Of a stretch of 64,000 nucleotides of DNA, positions 9,371 to 18,648 are shown piece by piece. The notes beneath the pieces were generated by a model. That model was not told where the DNA came from. It did not search any database and worked only from the letters and a program-made list of their open reading frames with translations. Origin of the DNA: Poriferisodalis sp965205175. Lineage in GTDB: Bacteria; Actinomycetota; Acidimicrobiia; Acidimicrobiales; Poriferisodalaceae. Position 1 is the first letter of the stretch. Every line of letters begins with the position of its first letter. The stretch is from positions 930,001 to 994,000 of the forward strand of contig NZ_OZ242038.1 in assembly GCF_965205175.1 (NCBI RefSeq). The letters run 5' to 3'. The translations under genes were made by a program, and so were the position numbers.

Positions 9371-10290
9371 GTGTAGACGTCCAAGAACGCCTCGTTGAGC
9401 CGACGATCCACGTAGAACACGCCCTTGCCGAGCTGCTCGGCATCCCACGTCCGCTGCGGGACGTCCGGGTAGTGGATGTAGCCGCCGGAGAACACCTCGT
9501 TGCGGTTGCCCGACGGATCCCAGAAGTAGATCGTCTGGCCGCGGGTGATGCCGTGACGGGTCGGCCCGATGTCGACGGGGATGTCGTAACGGCTCATCAC
9601 GTCGCCGGCATGGGCGACATCGTTCCAGCTCTCCAAGTAGAACGACACGTGGTGGAAGATGCCGGGCTTCTCGGCTGCGACGAACGCAACGTCGTGGGCC
9701 TTGTTTGCGCAGGTGAGGAACGGTGCGATGTAGGAACCGTCGGGCGCCTTGACCACCTCGGAGACTTCGAAGTCCAGCACTTGGGTGAACAGCTCGACGG
9801 TCTCCGCGATGTTCGGGCCGTACAGCAGGCAGTGGTCCATCCGGGTGGCGCGCATGCCGCGGGGCTCCTCGTCCCACACGTCGGGGTTGTGCGTCGGCGG
9901 CGTCTTGTCGGCAATGGCCATGTCGGCGTACAGGTGGATCGTGTGCCCGGCCGGAATGCGGAAGCTGACCACTCGGCCGAGGCCGGGCTGTGATCCCGGC
10001 TCAAGATGTTCGACGTCCACGTCGTGCGCGTACAGCCGGTCGGTCAGCTCGCTGAGATCCGCGTCGTTGCGCACCTTGAAGCCCATGAAGTCCATGCCCG
10101 GCTGGTCGGCCGGCCGCAGGATGACGCTGTGATGGTCGAACTCGTCGTATGCCTTGAGGTACACGCGCCCGTCGTCGCCGGTGCCGACCACCGACAGACC
10201 GACTCGGTCCCGATAGTGGACGATGGATCCCTCCACGTCGGTGCAGCGAATCTGGACGTACCCAGCTCGCATGACTCCCCTGATCGCCAT
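9367..10290 (-). CDS. Catechol 2,3-dioxygenase-type extradiol dioxygenase
   Basis: This 307-residue two-domain vicinal-oxygen-chelate protein should cleave a catechol ring next to the diol using Fe(II). With the ATG at 10290, the predicted iron ligands fall at His153 (MDHCLLYGPN), His214 (IFHHVSFYLE) and Glu265 (GNRNEVFSGGY), the same positions as in the classical XylE enzyme. That supports the start, as does a strong AAGGGGG site 7 nt upstream. The terminal motif GNRNEVFSGGYIHYPD is characteristic. It sits on the opposite strand between glmM and glmS, overlapping the glmM stop by 4 bp, and has no meta-pathway partner beside it. Confidence 0.9.
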   Translation of the reverse strand: MAIRGVMRAGYVQIRCTDVEGSIVHYRDRVGLSVVGTGDDGRVYLKAYDEFDHHSVILRPADQPGMDFMGFKVRNDADLSELTDRLYAHDVDVEHLEPGSQPGLGRVVSFRIPAGHTIHLYADMAIADKTPPTHNPDVWDEEPRGMRATRMDHCLLYGPNIAETVELFTQVLDFEVSEVVKAPDGSYIAPFLTCANKAHDVAFVAAEKPGIFHHVSFYLESWNDVAHAGDVMSRYDIPVDIGPTRHGITRGQTIYFWDPSGNRNEVFSGGYIHYPDVPQRTWDAEQLGKGVFYVDRRLNEAFLDVYT

Positions 10291-10498
10291 AGCGACCCCC
10301 CTTGTGAGTGCTGTGTTGTGCGCCGCGCGTGCGCGGCTAGCTACATCTAAGCACGCTGTCGCCTCCCGCGCCGCTGCAGCCGAGCGCGCCGCACCCGCGC
10401 AGGCCGACGTAGATCTCATCACGCGGCCACCAATCCGGCCACTCCGCTGGCGTTGCGCCCGACGGATGGCTCGTCGGGTGCTCGGTACCCTCGCTGAT

Positions 10499-13400
10499 GT
10501 GTGCGGGATTGTGGCTGTCGTCACCCGCCGCGACGACCGAGCGGCGCTGGAAGCAGCCGAGATCGTCCCGTTGCTGCGCGACGCTTCGGACTTGCTCGCC
10601 GCTGCAGCGGCCGAGAGCCAGCCGGGCACGCGCGGTGACCGGGCGACGCTGGTGGGACAGCTCGAAGCCGCCGCCGCGGTGCTGCACGCCGCTGACGAGG
10701 CGTTGAGGTCGTTGCCCGGTGTGCGACTGCTGGTCGACGACGCGAAGTGCATCTTGGACATCGAGGCTGCGCTGGAGACCATCGACGCGCACATTGGCGA
10801 GCTGGAACGTGCCGTCGACGTCATGGCCGGTGACGCTGTCGATACCGCACTTGGTGCGGACGATTCTGTGGCCTCGCTCGCCGGTGATGCCACAGCTAGC
10901 GGTGCCGCCGCCGAAGATCAGGGGGCCCGCACCGAGCGCTTCAGTGTCGAGCGCCTCAATGCTGTCTTGAGCGAGGTGAAGGACCATGTCTTCGCGGTGC
11001 GTCACGACCGTCTGCGCACCGCCCGCGAGGTGGTCGAGCTGTGGGGCGGCACACCTCCGCAGGCTGCGGTGGGCGGACTCTGGTCGATGCAGGTGGCGCT
11101 GTCAGCGCTCGACCGGCTGGAGGTGCGAGGACGGGATTCGGCCGGACTGCAGGTCTTCGTGTGCGGGGCCCGCCTCAGCGACCGTGAGGGCCGTGCCGGC
11201 GGCGCATCGAGCGGACGGCTCAATGACCCGCTCTTCGGTGCCGGTGCCGTGCGAGATACCCCCGACGGGCTGGCATTCGTCTACAAGACCGCCTCGGAAA
11301 TCGGAGAACTCGGCGACAACACTGCCGCGCTGAGATCACAGATTCGCAGCGACAGCCTGCTGCGCCGGGCACTGTGCGGCGAGGGCGTACGGACCGTCGT
11401 GCTGGGGCACACCCGATGGGCCAGCGTCGGCATCGTCTCGCTGCCCAACACGCACCCGCTCGGCGCGCGCACAGCAGCGTCGCCCGCACGAGCTGCCAGC
11501 GCATCCCACGAAGGCGACCACACTGGTCACATTGCCGCAGTGCTCAACGGCGACGTGGACAACTACGCCGACGTGATCGCCCACCGACGCCTCCAGATTG
11601 CGCCCGAGATCACCACCGACGCGCAGGTCATCCCCGCAATGCTGCGCCAGACGCTTGCCGCACGTACAAAGCACGAGCGAGCTGCGGCCGGTCTCGAGCG
11701 ACTGCGGCGGGCCTTCGGCGATGCGGTGGCAGGCTTCGAAGGGTCGGTGGCCATCGCGGCGCACGTCAGCGAGATGCCGGACACGCTGGCGCTCGCGCTG
11801 CGCGGCAGCGGGCAGGCCCTCTACGTGGGCGCGGCGGACTCCGCCTACGTGGTGGCCAGCGAGCCCTACGGCTTGGTGGAGCAGTGCCGCCGCTACGTCC
11901 GCCTCGACGGCGACAGCCCGTCGGATCCGACGAATCCGGTAGGAAGCCGCGGCCAGATCATGCTGGTCGGCGCGCCGACGGCACCAGCAAGCGGCCGGCC
12001 GGAAGCGACCGACACCATGGCCGACCCGGCGGCAGCGTTTGCGGCGTTGCAGCGCTGCTCCTACGACGGCACACCGCTGCCGCTCGCGCCCCACGACATC
12101 GTCGCGGCGGAGGTCACCACCCGCGACATCGACCGAGGCGACTACCCGCACTTCCTGCTCAAGGAGATCAGCGAGGCGCCGCGCTCATTGCAAGCCACGC
12201 TGCGCGGCCGCGTCGAGACTGCCGACGGACTGCGGCGTGCTCGGCTGGGGCCCGATGCCCTGCCTGCTGGGGTTCGGTCCAGGCTGCGAGACGGATCGCT
12301 GCGCCGCATCGTCGTCATCGGTCAAGGCACCGCAGCGGCCGCGGGGGCGTCCCTGCCGCATTTCGTGGACACGCTCTTGGCGCCGTCGCGAGCGCTGCGC
12401 AGCATCGAGGTGACCGCAGCGCTGGCAACGGAGTTCAGCGGTTTCGGCTTGCGGGGCGATCTGAGCGACACGCTCGTCGTGGCCGTGAGCCAGTCCGGTA
12501 CCACCACCGACACCAACCGCACCGTCGATCTGGCGCGTGCTCGCGGTGCCGCAGTTGTCGCCATCGTCAACCGCCGTGGCAGCGACCTGACCGACCGGGC
12601 CGACGGGGTGCTCTACACCTCCGACGGCCGCGACGTAGAGATGTCCGTGGCCTCCACCAAGGCATTCTACGCGCAGGTGGCAGCGTGCGCGCTGCTCGCC
12701 GCAGCCGTTGCGGCCGACATTCGCCCCGACGATGCCGAGACGGCGAGTGCGGCCGGCGAGCTGCTCGCTGCGCTGGTCACGTTGCCCGCCGCGCTCGCCG
12801 ACGTGCTCGGCTTGCACCAAGAGATTGCGCAGATCGCTTGCCGCCATGTCGGCGCGCCCCGCCACTGGGCCGTGGTGGGCAATGGCGCGAACCGGATTGC
12901 GTCGCGCGAAGTCCGCATCAAGCTGTCAGAGCTCTGCTACCACGCTGTCGCCGAAGACGGCACCGAAGACAAGAAGCACATTGACCTCTCGTGCGAACCG
13001 CTCATCTGGGTGTGCGCGGCGGGCCTCACCGGATCGGTCGCCGACGATGCCGCAAAGGAGGTCGCGATCTACCGGGCGCACCGAGCCACGCCGATCGTGG
13101 TGGCCTCGGCAGGCACCGGACGCTTCGAGGCCGCCGCGGAGCTGCTCGAGGTTCCCGCCGTGCATCCAGCCGTGGACTTCGTGCTGGCCACCGCCGCCGG
13201 CCACCTGTACGCCTACGAGGCAGCGCTCGCCATCGACGCACTGGCAGAGCCGCTGCGAGAGATGCGTGCCGGCACCGAATCGCTGCTCGCCGCAGCAGAC
13301 GAACGCAACGCCGACCTGCTGGACGTACTGGCGCAGCGCTTGCATCCCCTGGCGAACCGTTTCGCCGACGGCGTGCGCGCGGGCTGCTACGACGGGCACT

Positions 13401-14317
13401 TGCGGGCCGGCACAGCGTCGAGCCTCGTCGCGGTGCTCCGCTATGCCCTCGGACGGGCGCCGCTGGAGACGTACCAGGCCGACATGGGCAAGGTGGGGCT
13501 GCCCTCTGTGGTGGTCGACGACTTCACCGATGCGCTGAACGTCGCCATAGACGAGCTCACACGCCCCGTGGACACCATCAAGCACCAAGCCAAGACGGTC
13601 ACCGTCGGCATCTCGCGCGCCGACGAGACGCTGCTGGACTCGATGCTCGTGGCGGCAGCCCTCGAAGCTGGCGCGCCCAGAGACCGCCTGTCCTACTCGG
13701 CGCTGCGCAGCCTGGCTGCACTCGACCCGGCCGTGGCCGAGGTCACCGGCTGGTCGCGGTACCGCATCGAAGGCGAGCCGGTATCGGCCAGCAACCCGCA
13801 GGTCACGATCTGGCTGACCGACCGGGGCGGCACGGCGCGTGGCGTCGAGTCGCGCACGGTCTCCAGCCCGCAGCTGCGCGGCAGCAAGCACCGTGCCTCC
13901 TACGAACGCGAGGTCACTGTGGCGCGCGGCAGCGACAGCCGCACGGTGATTCACATTCCCGAGACGAAGGACGGGACGACCACCGGGCTGACGCTGCTGC
14001 ACTGCCACTTCGTCGACCGGCTTGCGGCGCCGGCGATGCGCTCCGTGCTGACGGGCTACCGCGGCCGCTACGGGGCGCTCGCCGACGCAGTGACCGAGAC
14101 GCTCCCCTGGTTCCGCGACGACCTGCTCGGCAGGCTCGACGTGTTCGACCTGCTGACCCGACCGGTCTATGTGCTCGCAGAGCACTGGCTCGGCCGCCAC
14201 CTTGCCGACGACCTCGGCCACGATGCAGCATCTGGCGCAATCAGCGCCGCAGCGACAGCTGTGGTGACCAGCGAATCCGGCGACCGAGACGCAGTCGCAA
14301 AGACGGCGGACGCGTGA
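10499..14317 (+). CDS. glmS: Giant glucosamine-6-phosphate synthase (GlmS-like), with insertion and C-terminal extension
   Basis: GTG 10499 places Cys at position 2 (MCGIVAVV), the N-terminal nucleophile exposed in glutaminase-type amidotransferases, so I prefer it over upstream starts. About 185 mostly helical residues are inserted before LEVRGRDSAGLQV (about 211). Then come GHTRWASVG (about 302), LNGDVDNYADV, LLKEISEAP (about 551), the SIS1 motif SQSGTTTDTN with VASTKAF, and SIS2 with GNGANRIASREVRIKLSE (about 790). Residues about 1000-1272 form an extra domain I do not recognise. Ordinary GlmS has about 610 residues; this has 1272. Its place between glmM and acpS is that of the housekeeping glmS. 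Expected reaction: fructose-6-P plus glutamine to glucosamine-6-P. Its stop overlaps acpS by 4 bp. Confidence 0.85.
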   Translation: MCGIVAVVTRRDDRAALEAAEIVPLLRDASDLLAAAAAESQPGTRGDRATLVGQLEAAAAVLHAADEALRSLPGVRLLVDDAKCILDIEAALETIDAHIGELERAVDVMAGDAVDTALGADDSVASLAGDATASGAAAEDQGARTERFSVERLNAVLSEVKDHVFAVRHDRLRTAREVVELWGGTPPQAAVGGLWSMQVALSALDRLEVRGRDSAGLQVFVCGARLSDREGRAGGASSGRLNDPLFGAGAVRDTPDGLAFVYKTASEIGELGDNTAALRSQIRSDSLLRRALCGEGVRTVVLGHTRWASVGIVSLPNTHPLGARTAASPARAASASHEGDHTGHIAAVLNGDVDNYADVIAHRRLQIAPEITTDAQVIPAMLRQTLAARTKHERAAAGLERLRRAFGDAVAGFEGSVAIAAHVSEMPDTLALALRGSGQALYVGAADSAYVVASEPYGLVEQCRRYVRLDGDSPSDPTNPVGSRGQIMLVGAPTAPASGRPEATDTMADPAAAFAALQRCSYDGTPLPLAPHDIVAAEVTTRDIDRGDYPHFLLKEISEAPRSLQATLRGRVETADGLRRARLGPDALPAGVRSRLRDGSLRRIVVIGQGTAAAAGASLPHFVDTLLAPSRALRSIEVTAALATEFSGFGLRGDLSDTLVVAVSQSGTTTDTNRTVDLARARGAAVVAIVNRRGSDLTDRADGVLYTSDGRDVEMSVASTKAFYAQVAACALLAAAVAADIRPDDAETASAAGELLAALVTLPAALADVLGLHQEIAQIACRHVGAPRHWAVVGNGANRIASREVRIKLSELCYHAVAEDGTEDKKHIDLSCEPLIWVCAAGLTGSVADDAAKEVAIYRAHRATPIVVASAGTGRFEAAAELLEVPAVHPAVDFVLATAAGHLYAYEAALAIDALAEPLREMRAGTESLLAAADERNADLLDVLAQRLHPLANRFADGVRAGCYDGHLRAGTASSLVAVLRYALGRAPLETYQADMGKVGLPSVVVDDFTDALNVAIDELTRPVDTIKHQAKTVTVGISRADETLLDSMLVAAALEAGAPRDRLSYSALRSLAALDPAVAEVTGWSRYRIEGEPVSASNPQVTIWLTDRGGTARGVESRTVSSPQLRGSKHRASYEREVTVARGSDSRTVIHIPETKDGTTTGLTLLHCHFVDRLAAPAMRSVLTGYRGRYGALADAVTETLPWFRDDLLGRLDVFDLLTRPVYVLAEHWLGRHLADDLGHDAASGAISAAATAVVTSESGDRDAVAKTADA

Positions 14318-14682
14318 CTGCTTCGGTCGGGCTCGACATCGTCGACGTCCGGCGGTTCGCGCGCGTGCTCGAGCGGCGCAGCGCCATGCGCTCGCGCTTG
14401 TTCACCCCCGCAGAGCTCTCCTACGCCTTGGGGACAGCCGATCCCGACACCCGCCTCGCAGCGAGATTCGCTGCGAAGGAGGCGGTGATGAAGGTGCTGG
14501 GCGTCGGTCTGGGCGCCTGCCGCTTCCGCGACATCGAAGTGGCCCGCCAGCCCAACGGTCGCCCGGAACTGGTGCTTCGGGGCCTGGCGGCGCAGCGGGC
14601 GACCGCGGCAGGCCTGTCGGCTTGGCAGGTGACGCTGACTCATACCGACGGCGTGGCTGCCGCGATGGTGCTGGCGCAGTGA
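14314..14682 (+). CDS. acpS: Holo-[acyl-carrier-protein] synthase
   Basis: AcpS transfers phosphopantetheine from CoA to acyl-carrier protein. The 122-residue protein has the family signatures VGLDIVDVRRFARVLER (metal-binding Asp) at residues 5-21 and LAARFAAKEAVMKVLG around residue 50, with LTHTDGVAAAMVLAQ at the end. The start is GTG 14314, overlapping the glmS stop (GTGA). Its own stop overlaps the next gene in the same way, so translation is probably coupled. Confidence 0.95.
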   Translation: MTASVGLDIVDVRRFARVLERRSAMRSRLFTPAELSYALGTADPDTRLAARFAAKEAVMKVLGVGLGACRFRDIEVARQPNGRPELVLRGLAAQRATAAGLSAWQVTLTHTDGVAAAMVLAQ

Positions 14683-16142
14683 TTCCGATTGTCACGCCGA
14701 CCGAGATGGCAGCCATCGACGCGACGGCGCCCGAGAGTGTCGAGGTGCTGGTCGGTCGTGCCGGCGCAGCAGTTGCCATCGCCGCGCGTCAGATGATGGG
14801 CGGCACCTACGGCCGGCGGGTGCTCGTGGCCGCCGGCACAGGCAACAACGGGGCGGACGGACGTGTTGCGGCCGACGTGCTGACCCGTTGGGGTGCCCGC
14901 TGCCGCGTCGCGACGCCGTCCGAGGCGCTTGACCTCGTCTTGGCCGACACGCCGACGCCCGCGGCGGCGACGTGGGACCTCGTCATCGACGCGGCCTACG
15001 GCACGGGCCTGCGGGGAGCGTGGGGAGCAGTCCGTCCGCCGGCAGCGGCGGTGCTGGCAGTCGACCTTCCCTCCGGCGTGGATGCGGTGACCGGCTTCGA
15101 CCACGGGTGCTGGCCCGCCGCCGCGACAGTGACCTTCGGGGCGCTCAAGCCGGGTCTGCTGTTGCACCCCGGCGCCGCACTCGCAGGCGATGTGCAGCTC
15201 GCACCGATCGGACTCGACACGGGTACAGCGACGTCGTGGCTCGTCACTGACGCCGACGCCCGCGCTGTGCTTCCCGTCGCCGAACCGACGGCCCACAAGT
15301 GGCGACGGGCGGTGCGCGTCATCGCCGGCTCGCCGCAGATGCGTGGCGCCGGGCATCTCGTGTGCGCGGCGGCCCAGCAGGCGGGCGGCGGCATGGTGGT
15401 TATCAGCTCGCCGGGACTGCGTGCAGCCGAGGTCGCCCGCCCCGCAGAGGCAGTCGCCCGCGACCTGCCGGCGGGAGACTGGTCGGGGCCGGCGCTGAGC
15501 GGCATCGAACGCTTCGGCGCCGCCGTCATCGGACCGGGCATCGGCGCTGATCCCTCGGCGTCGTCGCAGATGGCTCGCTTCATTGCCGAGTGCCCGGTGC
15601 CGCTGGTCATCGACGCCGACGCACTCAGCGCGTTGGCGGACTGCCCCGAGTGCCTGAGCGTGCGGACAGCGCCGACCGTGCTGACTCCCCATGACGGCGA
15701 GTTCGCCAAGCTCACGGGCAAGCCGCCGGCCGCCGACCGATTCGAGACGGTGCGTCAAGCTGCCAGCGGCCTGGGCGCTGTGGTTCTGCTGAAGGGACCG
15801 ACGACGCTCGTAGCCGCGCCCCAATCCACCCAGGCTGCATCAACACCTGCACGGTCGGCCGGCGTTCTGGCGGTCACTTCGGGGACTCCTCGATTGGCAA
15901 CCGCTGGCTCGGGCGACGTGCTTGCAGGCGTGCTGGCAGCGGTGTTGGCAGGAGGCGCGACCTCTCCCGACCTCGTGCCGGCCCGCTCCGCCGCCGCGGC
16001 GCACTGGCACGGACGCACGGCCACCTTCGGCGACGACAGCAGCGCCTTCGCGCAGTCGCCGCTCACGGCGATGCGCCAAGTAGAGCGGCTCGGGCAGGTG
16101 CGAGCAGAACTCGCTGCCGCTGCGGCAGCGAAGGTGACGTGA
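14679..16142 (+). CDS. nnr: Bifunctional NAD(P)H-hydrate epimerase / ADP-dependent dehydratase
   Basis: This 487-residue enzyme repairs hydrated NADH and NADPH. The N-terminal YjeF_N epimerase part shows AAGTGNNGADGRVAA, LVIDAAYGTGLRG and VDLPSGVDAVTG. The C-terminal ribokinase-like dehydratase part (from about residue 205) shows KWRRAVRVIAGSPQMRGAG, IDADALSAL, LTPHDGEFAKLTG, VVLLKGPTTLV and the anion-hole motif TAGSGDVLAGVLAA. I chose GTG 14679, which overlaps the acpS stop by 4 bp, over an upstream ATG that would run deep into acpS. Overlaps alr by 4 bp. Confidence 0.94.
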   Translation: MIPIVTPTEMAAIDATAPESVEVLVGRAGAAVAIAARQMMGGTYGRRVLVAAGTGNNGADGRVAADVLTRWGARCRVATPSEALDLVLADTPTPAAATWDLVIDAAYGTGLRGAWGAVRPPAAAVLAVDLPSGVDAVTGFDHGCWPAAATVTFGALKPGLLLHPGAALAGDVQLAPIGLDTGTATSWLVTDADARAVLPVAEPTAHKWRRAVRVIAGSPQMRGAGHLVCAAAQQAGGGMVVISSPGLRAAEVARPAEAVARDLPAGDWSGPALSGIERFGAAVIGPGIGADPSASSQMARFIAECPVPLVIDADALSALADCPECLSVRTAPTVLTPHDGEFAKLTGKPPAADRFETVRQAASGLGAVVLLKGPTTLVAAPQSTQAASTPARSAGVLAVTSGTPRLATAGSGDVLAGVLAAVLAGGATSPDLVPARSAAAAHWHGRTATFGDDSSAFAQSPLTAMRQVERLGQVRAELAAAAAAKVT

Positions 16143-17440
16143 CGACCGCTTCCGCAGGCCAAGTCGTCGAGTCCAGCAGGCCCGCGGCGCAACGAGACGG
16201 CGAAGTCGTAACGCCGCAGCCGCACGAAACCGACACTTCACAGCTGCGTCCGACGTGGTGCGAGATCGACCTGGCCGCGCTGGAGCGCAATCTGGCTGCC
16301 ATCCGTCGGCACTGCGACGGCGCGCAGGTCATGCCGGTGGTCAAGGCCAATGCATACGGCCACGGCATAGCGCAGGTCGGGCGCGCATTGCAGGCAGCAG
16401 GGGTGTCATGCGTGGCGGTCGCCTACGTCGAGGAAGCGCTGGCGTTGCGCAGCGCCGGAGTGACTATCGACATCCACGTTCTGGGCGGTGCCGTCGAACG
16501 CCAGATCCCATTGTTCCTCAGCCATCGACTCATCTTCACGGTGCCGTCCATCGACAAGCTGCACCAGATCGACGAAGCAGCTGCGGCTGCAAGCACCACT
16601 GCCCGCGCACACCTCAAGCTCGACACCGGCATGGGCCGCATCGGCGTCCGCCCCGACAGCGCAGACGGGCTGTTCGCTGCATCGCTGCGCTGCAGCTCGG
16701 TTCGCGTGGAGGGCGTGTTCAGCCACTTCGCCAACGCCGATCGTGCTGATCTGGCCGATGCACGCCGGCAGATCGACCGCTTCAACGAGGCCCTGAGCTT
16801 CTACGAACGCCGTTCGCTGCCGACACCGGTCCGGCATATGGCAGCGTCGGCTGCGACAGCTCGCCTGCCCGAGGCCCACCTCGACCTCGTCCGCCCGGGC
16901 ATCTTGCTGTACGGGGTTGCCACCACGCCGGAGATCGCGGCGGCCGTGGCGACCGAGCCGGTGCTGAGCTGGCACAGCGAAGTGGTGTACTTCAAGGTCC
17001 TGCTGCCTGGAGCATCCGTCGGCTACGGCAGCTCCTGGACCGCAGAGCACCAGACGCGAGTGGTCACCTTGCCGGTGGGGTACGCGGATGGATACGCACG
17101 CGCTCTCGGTGACCGGTCCGGGCAGCAGCGGCCAACACCCCCCGGCGTTGCGACCGATGAGAGCCCCACACCCGGTCGAGCGACAGCGTCGGCGCATGTG
17201 CTGATCGACGGCGTGCCGCACCCCGTCGTAGGCAATGTGTGCATGGATCAAGCCATGGTGGACATCGGCGACGCCAGCGCACACAACGGCGACCGCGTGA
17301 CCCTGGTGGGTCGTCAAGGCGACCAGTCCGTCACGGTCACCGATCTGGCCGCCTGGTCGGGCCGCAGCCCCTATGAGGTGCTCACCGGCATCTCGCAGCG
17401 GGTACCCCGCGTCTACCGCCGCGCCGACGCTTCGCGCTAG
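16139..17440 (+). CDS. alr: Alanine racemase
   Basis: This PLP enzyme makes D-alanine for peptidoglycan. The cofactor lysine lies in VMPVVKANAYGHG (Lys69), and the second-domain catalytic tyrosine in SVGYGSSWT. Domain markers LKLDTGMGRIGVRP and VGNVCMDQAMVDIGD are present. The 433-residue protein has a non-conserved N-terminal extension of about 35 residues before RPTWCEIDLAALERNL, and a short insertion near residue 325. GTG 16139 overlaps the nnr stop by 4 bp. It is followed 12 bp later by tsaE. Confidence 0.96.
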   Translation: MTTASAGQVVESSRPAAQRDGEVVTPQPHETDTSQLRPTWCEIDLAALERNLAAIRRHCDGAQVMPVVKANAYGHGIAQVGRALQAAGVSCVAVAYVEEALALRSAGVTIDIHVLGGAVERQIPLFLSHRLIFTVPSIDKLHQIDEAAAAASTTARAHLKLDTGMGRIGVRPDSADGLFAASLRCSSVRVEGVFSHFANADRADLADARRQIDRFNEALSFYERRSLPTPVRHMAASAATARLPEAHLDLVRPGILLYGVATTPEIAAAVATEPVLSWHSEVVYFKVLLPGASVGYGSSWTAEHQTRVVTLPVGYADGYARALGDRSGQQRPTPPGVATDESPTPGRATASAHVLIDGVPHPVVGNVCMDQAMVDIGDASAHNGDRVTLVGRQGDQSVTVTDLAAWSGRSPYEVLTGISQRVPRVYRRADASR

Positions 17441-17452
17441 ACAGACCACGTC

Positions 17453-17956
17453 ATGCGGTTTCGCACCACCAGCACCGATGGGACTCGGGCAGCCGCGGCG
17501 GCTCTCGCGCCGCTGCTGCGCCCCGGTGACGTGCTCCTGCTGTGCGGCGATCTCGGCGCGGGCAAGACGGTGTTCACGCAGGGGCTGGCGGCGGCGCTCG
17601 GCGTGACCGAGCCGGTCACCAGCCCCACCTTCACCTTGGCGCAGCGCTATGAGGGCCGCCTGCGTCTGCATCATCTCGACGTGTACCGGCTGGAGAATCT
17701 CGGCGAGGTGCTGGACCTCGACCTGCCCGAACTGCTCGACGACGACGGCGTCGTGTGCATCGAATGGGGCGAGGTGGTGCTCGACGAGCTGCCACGCGAC
17801 TTCCTGCGGGTGCGCATCCGGCTCGCCGATCCCGCCGAAGCGCCAGACGTGCGCATCTTCGAGGCCGATGCGGTGGGTCTGAGCTGGCGCGCCCGGGCTC
17901 ACGCGCTGGCCGACGCGTGGCACTTCGCCGACAGCGCGCCGATGCTGCCGTGCTAG
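17453..17956 (+). CDS. tsaE: tRNA threonylcarbamoyladenosine biosynthesis ATPase TsaE
   Basis: TsaE is the small ATPase that helps the TsaB-TsaD complex form t6A37 in tRNAs decoding ANN codons. The 167-residue protein has the P-loop LCGDLGAGKTVFTQGLA (about 34-50), SPTFTLAQRY, HHLDVYRLE and the Walker-B-like VVCIEWGEV. It directly precedes and overlaps tsaB by 7 bp, the standard actinobacterial arrangement. Confidence 0.95.
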   Translation: MRFRTTSTDGTRAAAAALAPLLRPGDVLLLCGDLGAGKTVFTQGLAAALGVTEPVTSPTFTLAQRYEGRLRLHHLDVYRLENLGEVLDLDLPELLDDDGVVCIEWGEVVLDELPRDFLRVRIRLADPAEAPDVRIFEADAVGLSWRARAHALADAWHFADSAPMLPC

Positions 17957-18648
17957 TGCTGGGCATCGAGACCGCGACGCCACAGGTCGGCGTGGCCATC
18001 GGCGGGCACGAGGGCATCATCGCTTCGTTCCACTCGACCCGCGACCGACGGCATGCCGAGACGCTCGTCCCCGCCATCAAGTTTCTGTGCGAGCAGGCGC
18101 AGCTGCAGCTGTCGCAGATCGGCCTCGTGGCGGTCGACGTGGGCCCCGGTCTGTTCACCGGTCTGCGGGTGGGCCTGGCGACCGCGAAGTCCATCGCCCA
18201 CGCCTGTCGAGTCCCCATGATCGGCGTGTCCAGCCTGGACCTCACCGCGTTCCCGGCACGGTTCAGCGAGCGTCTCATCGTTGCGACCGTCGATGCCCGA
18301 AGGGGCGAGATCTTCTACGCCACCTATCGGCGGGCGCCCGGGGGCATTCAGCTGATGAGTCCGGCGGCGGTCGGCCAGCCCGCCGACGTCGCAGCGCAGC
18401 TGATGGCGCTCGCCCAAGAGACGCTGATCGTCGGTGACGGCGCTGAGCGCTACGCAGACGTGCTCGGCGACGTCGGCGGCGCGGAGATCGGCCGAGAGGG
18501 CCTGCGGTATCCCAATGCCGGCGCGCTGGTGGAGCTGGCGCACGCCCGGGCACTGCGCGAGGAGTTCGTCAGCCCGTCGGAGGTGGGGCCGGTGTACCTG
18601 CGCGCCCCGGACGCCCGCATCAACTGGCAGCAGCGGGAGCGGTCGTGA
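17950..18648 (+). CDS. tsaB: tRNA threonylcarbamoyladenosine biosynthesis protein TsaB
   Basis: TsaB is the non-catalytic ASKHA-fold scaffold of the t6A complex. Starting at GTG 17950 gives the family-like N-terminus MLVLGIETATPQVGVAI. VDVGPGLFTGLRVGLATAKS and VDARRGEIFYATY follow. At 232 residues it has normal length. It overlaps tsaE by 7 bp and rimI by 4 bp; a second in-frame GTG at 17956 is possible. Confidence 0.94.
   Translation: MLVLGIETATPQVGVAIGGHEGIIASFHSTRDRRHAETLVPAIKFLCEQAQLQLSQIGLVAVDVGPGLFTGLRVGLATAKSIAHACRVPMIGVSSLDLTAFPARFSERLIVATVDARRGEIFYATYRRAPGGIQLMSPAAVGQPADVAAQLMALAQETLIVGDGAERYADVLGDVGGAEIGREGLRYPNAGALVELAHARALREEFVSPSEVGPVYLRAPDARINWQQRERS

Noticed and set aside
10223..10498. 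Upstream extension of the glmS frame to 10223
   Set aside because: It overlaps the dioxygenase coding region and would bury the nucleophile Cys; GTG 10499 places Cys at position 2 as the family requires.
10337..11005. Long minus-strand open frame opposite the start of glmS
   Set aside because: High GC produces long antisense frames; no family-like motifs, and the plus-strand frame carries clear GlmS sequence.
14622..14678. ATG start of the NAD(P)HX repair gene inside acpS
   Set aside because: The added residues are not conserved; GTG 14679 gives the usual 4-bp overlap and family N-terminus.
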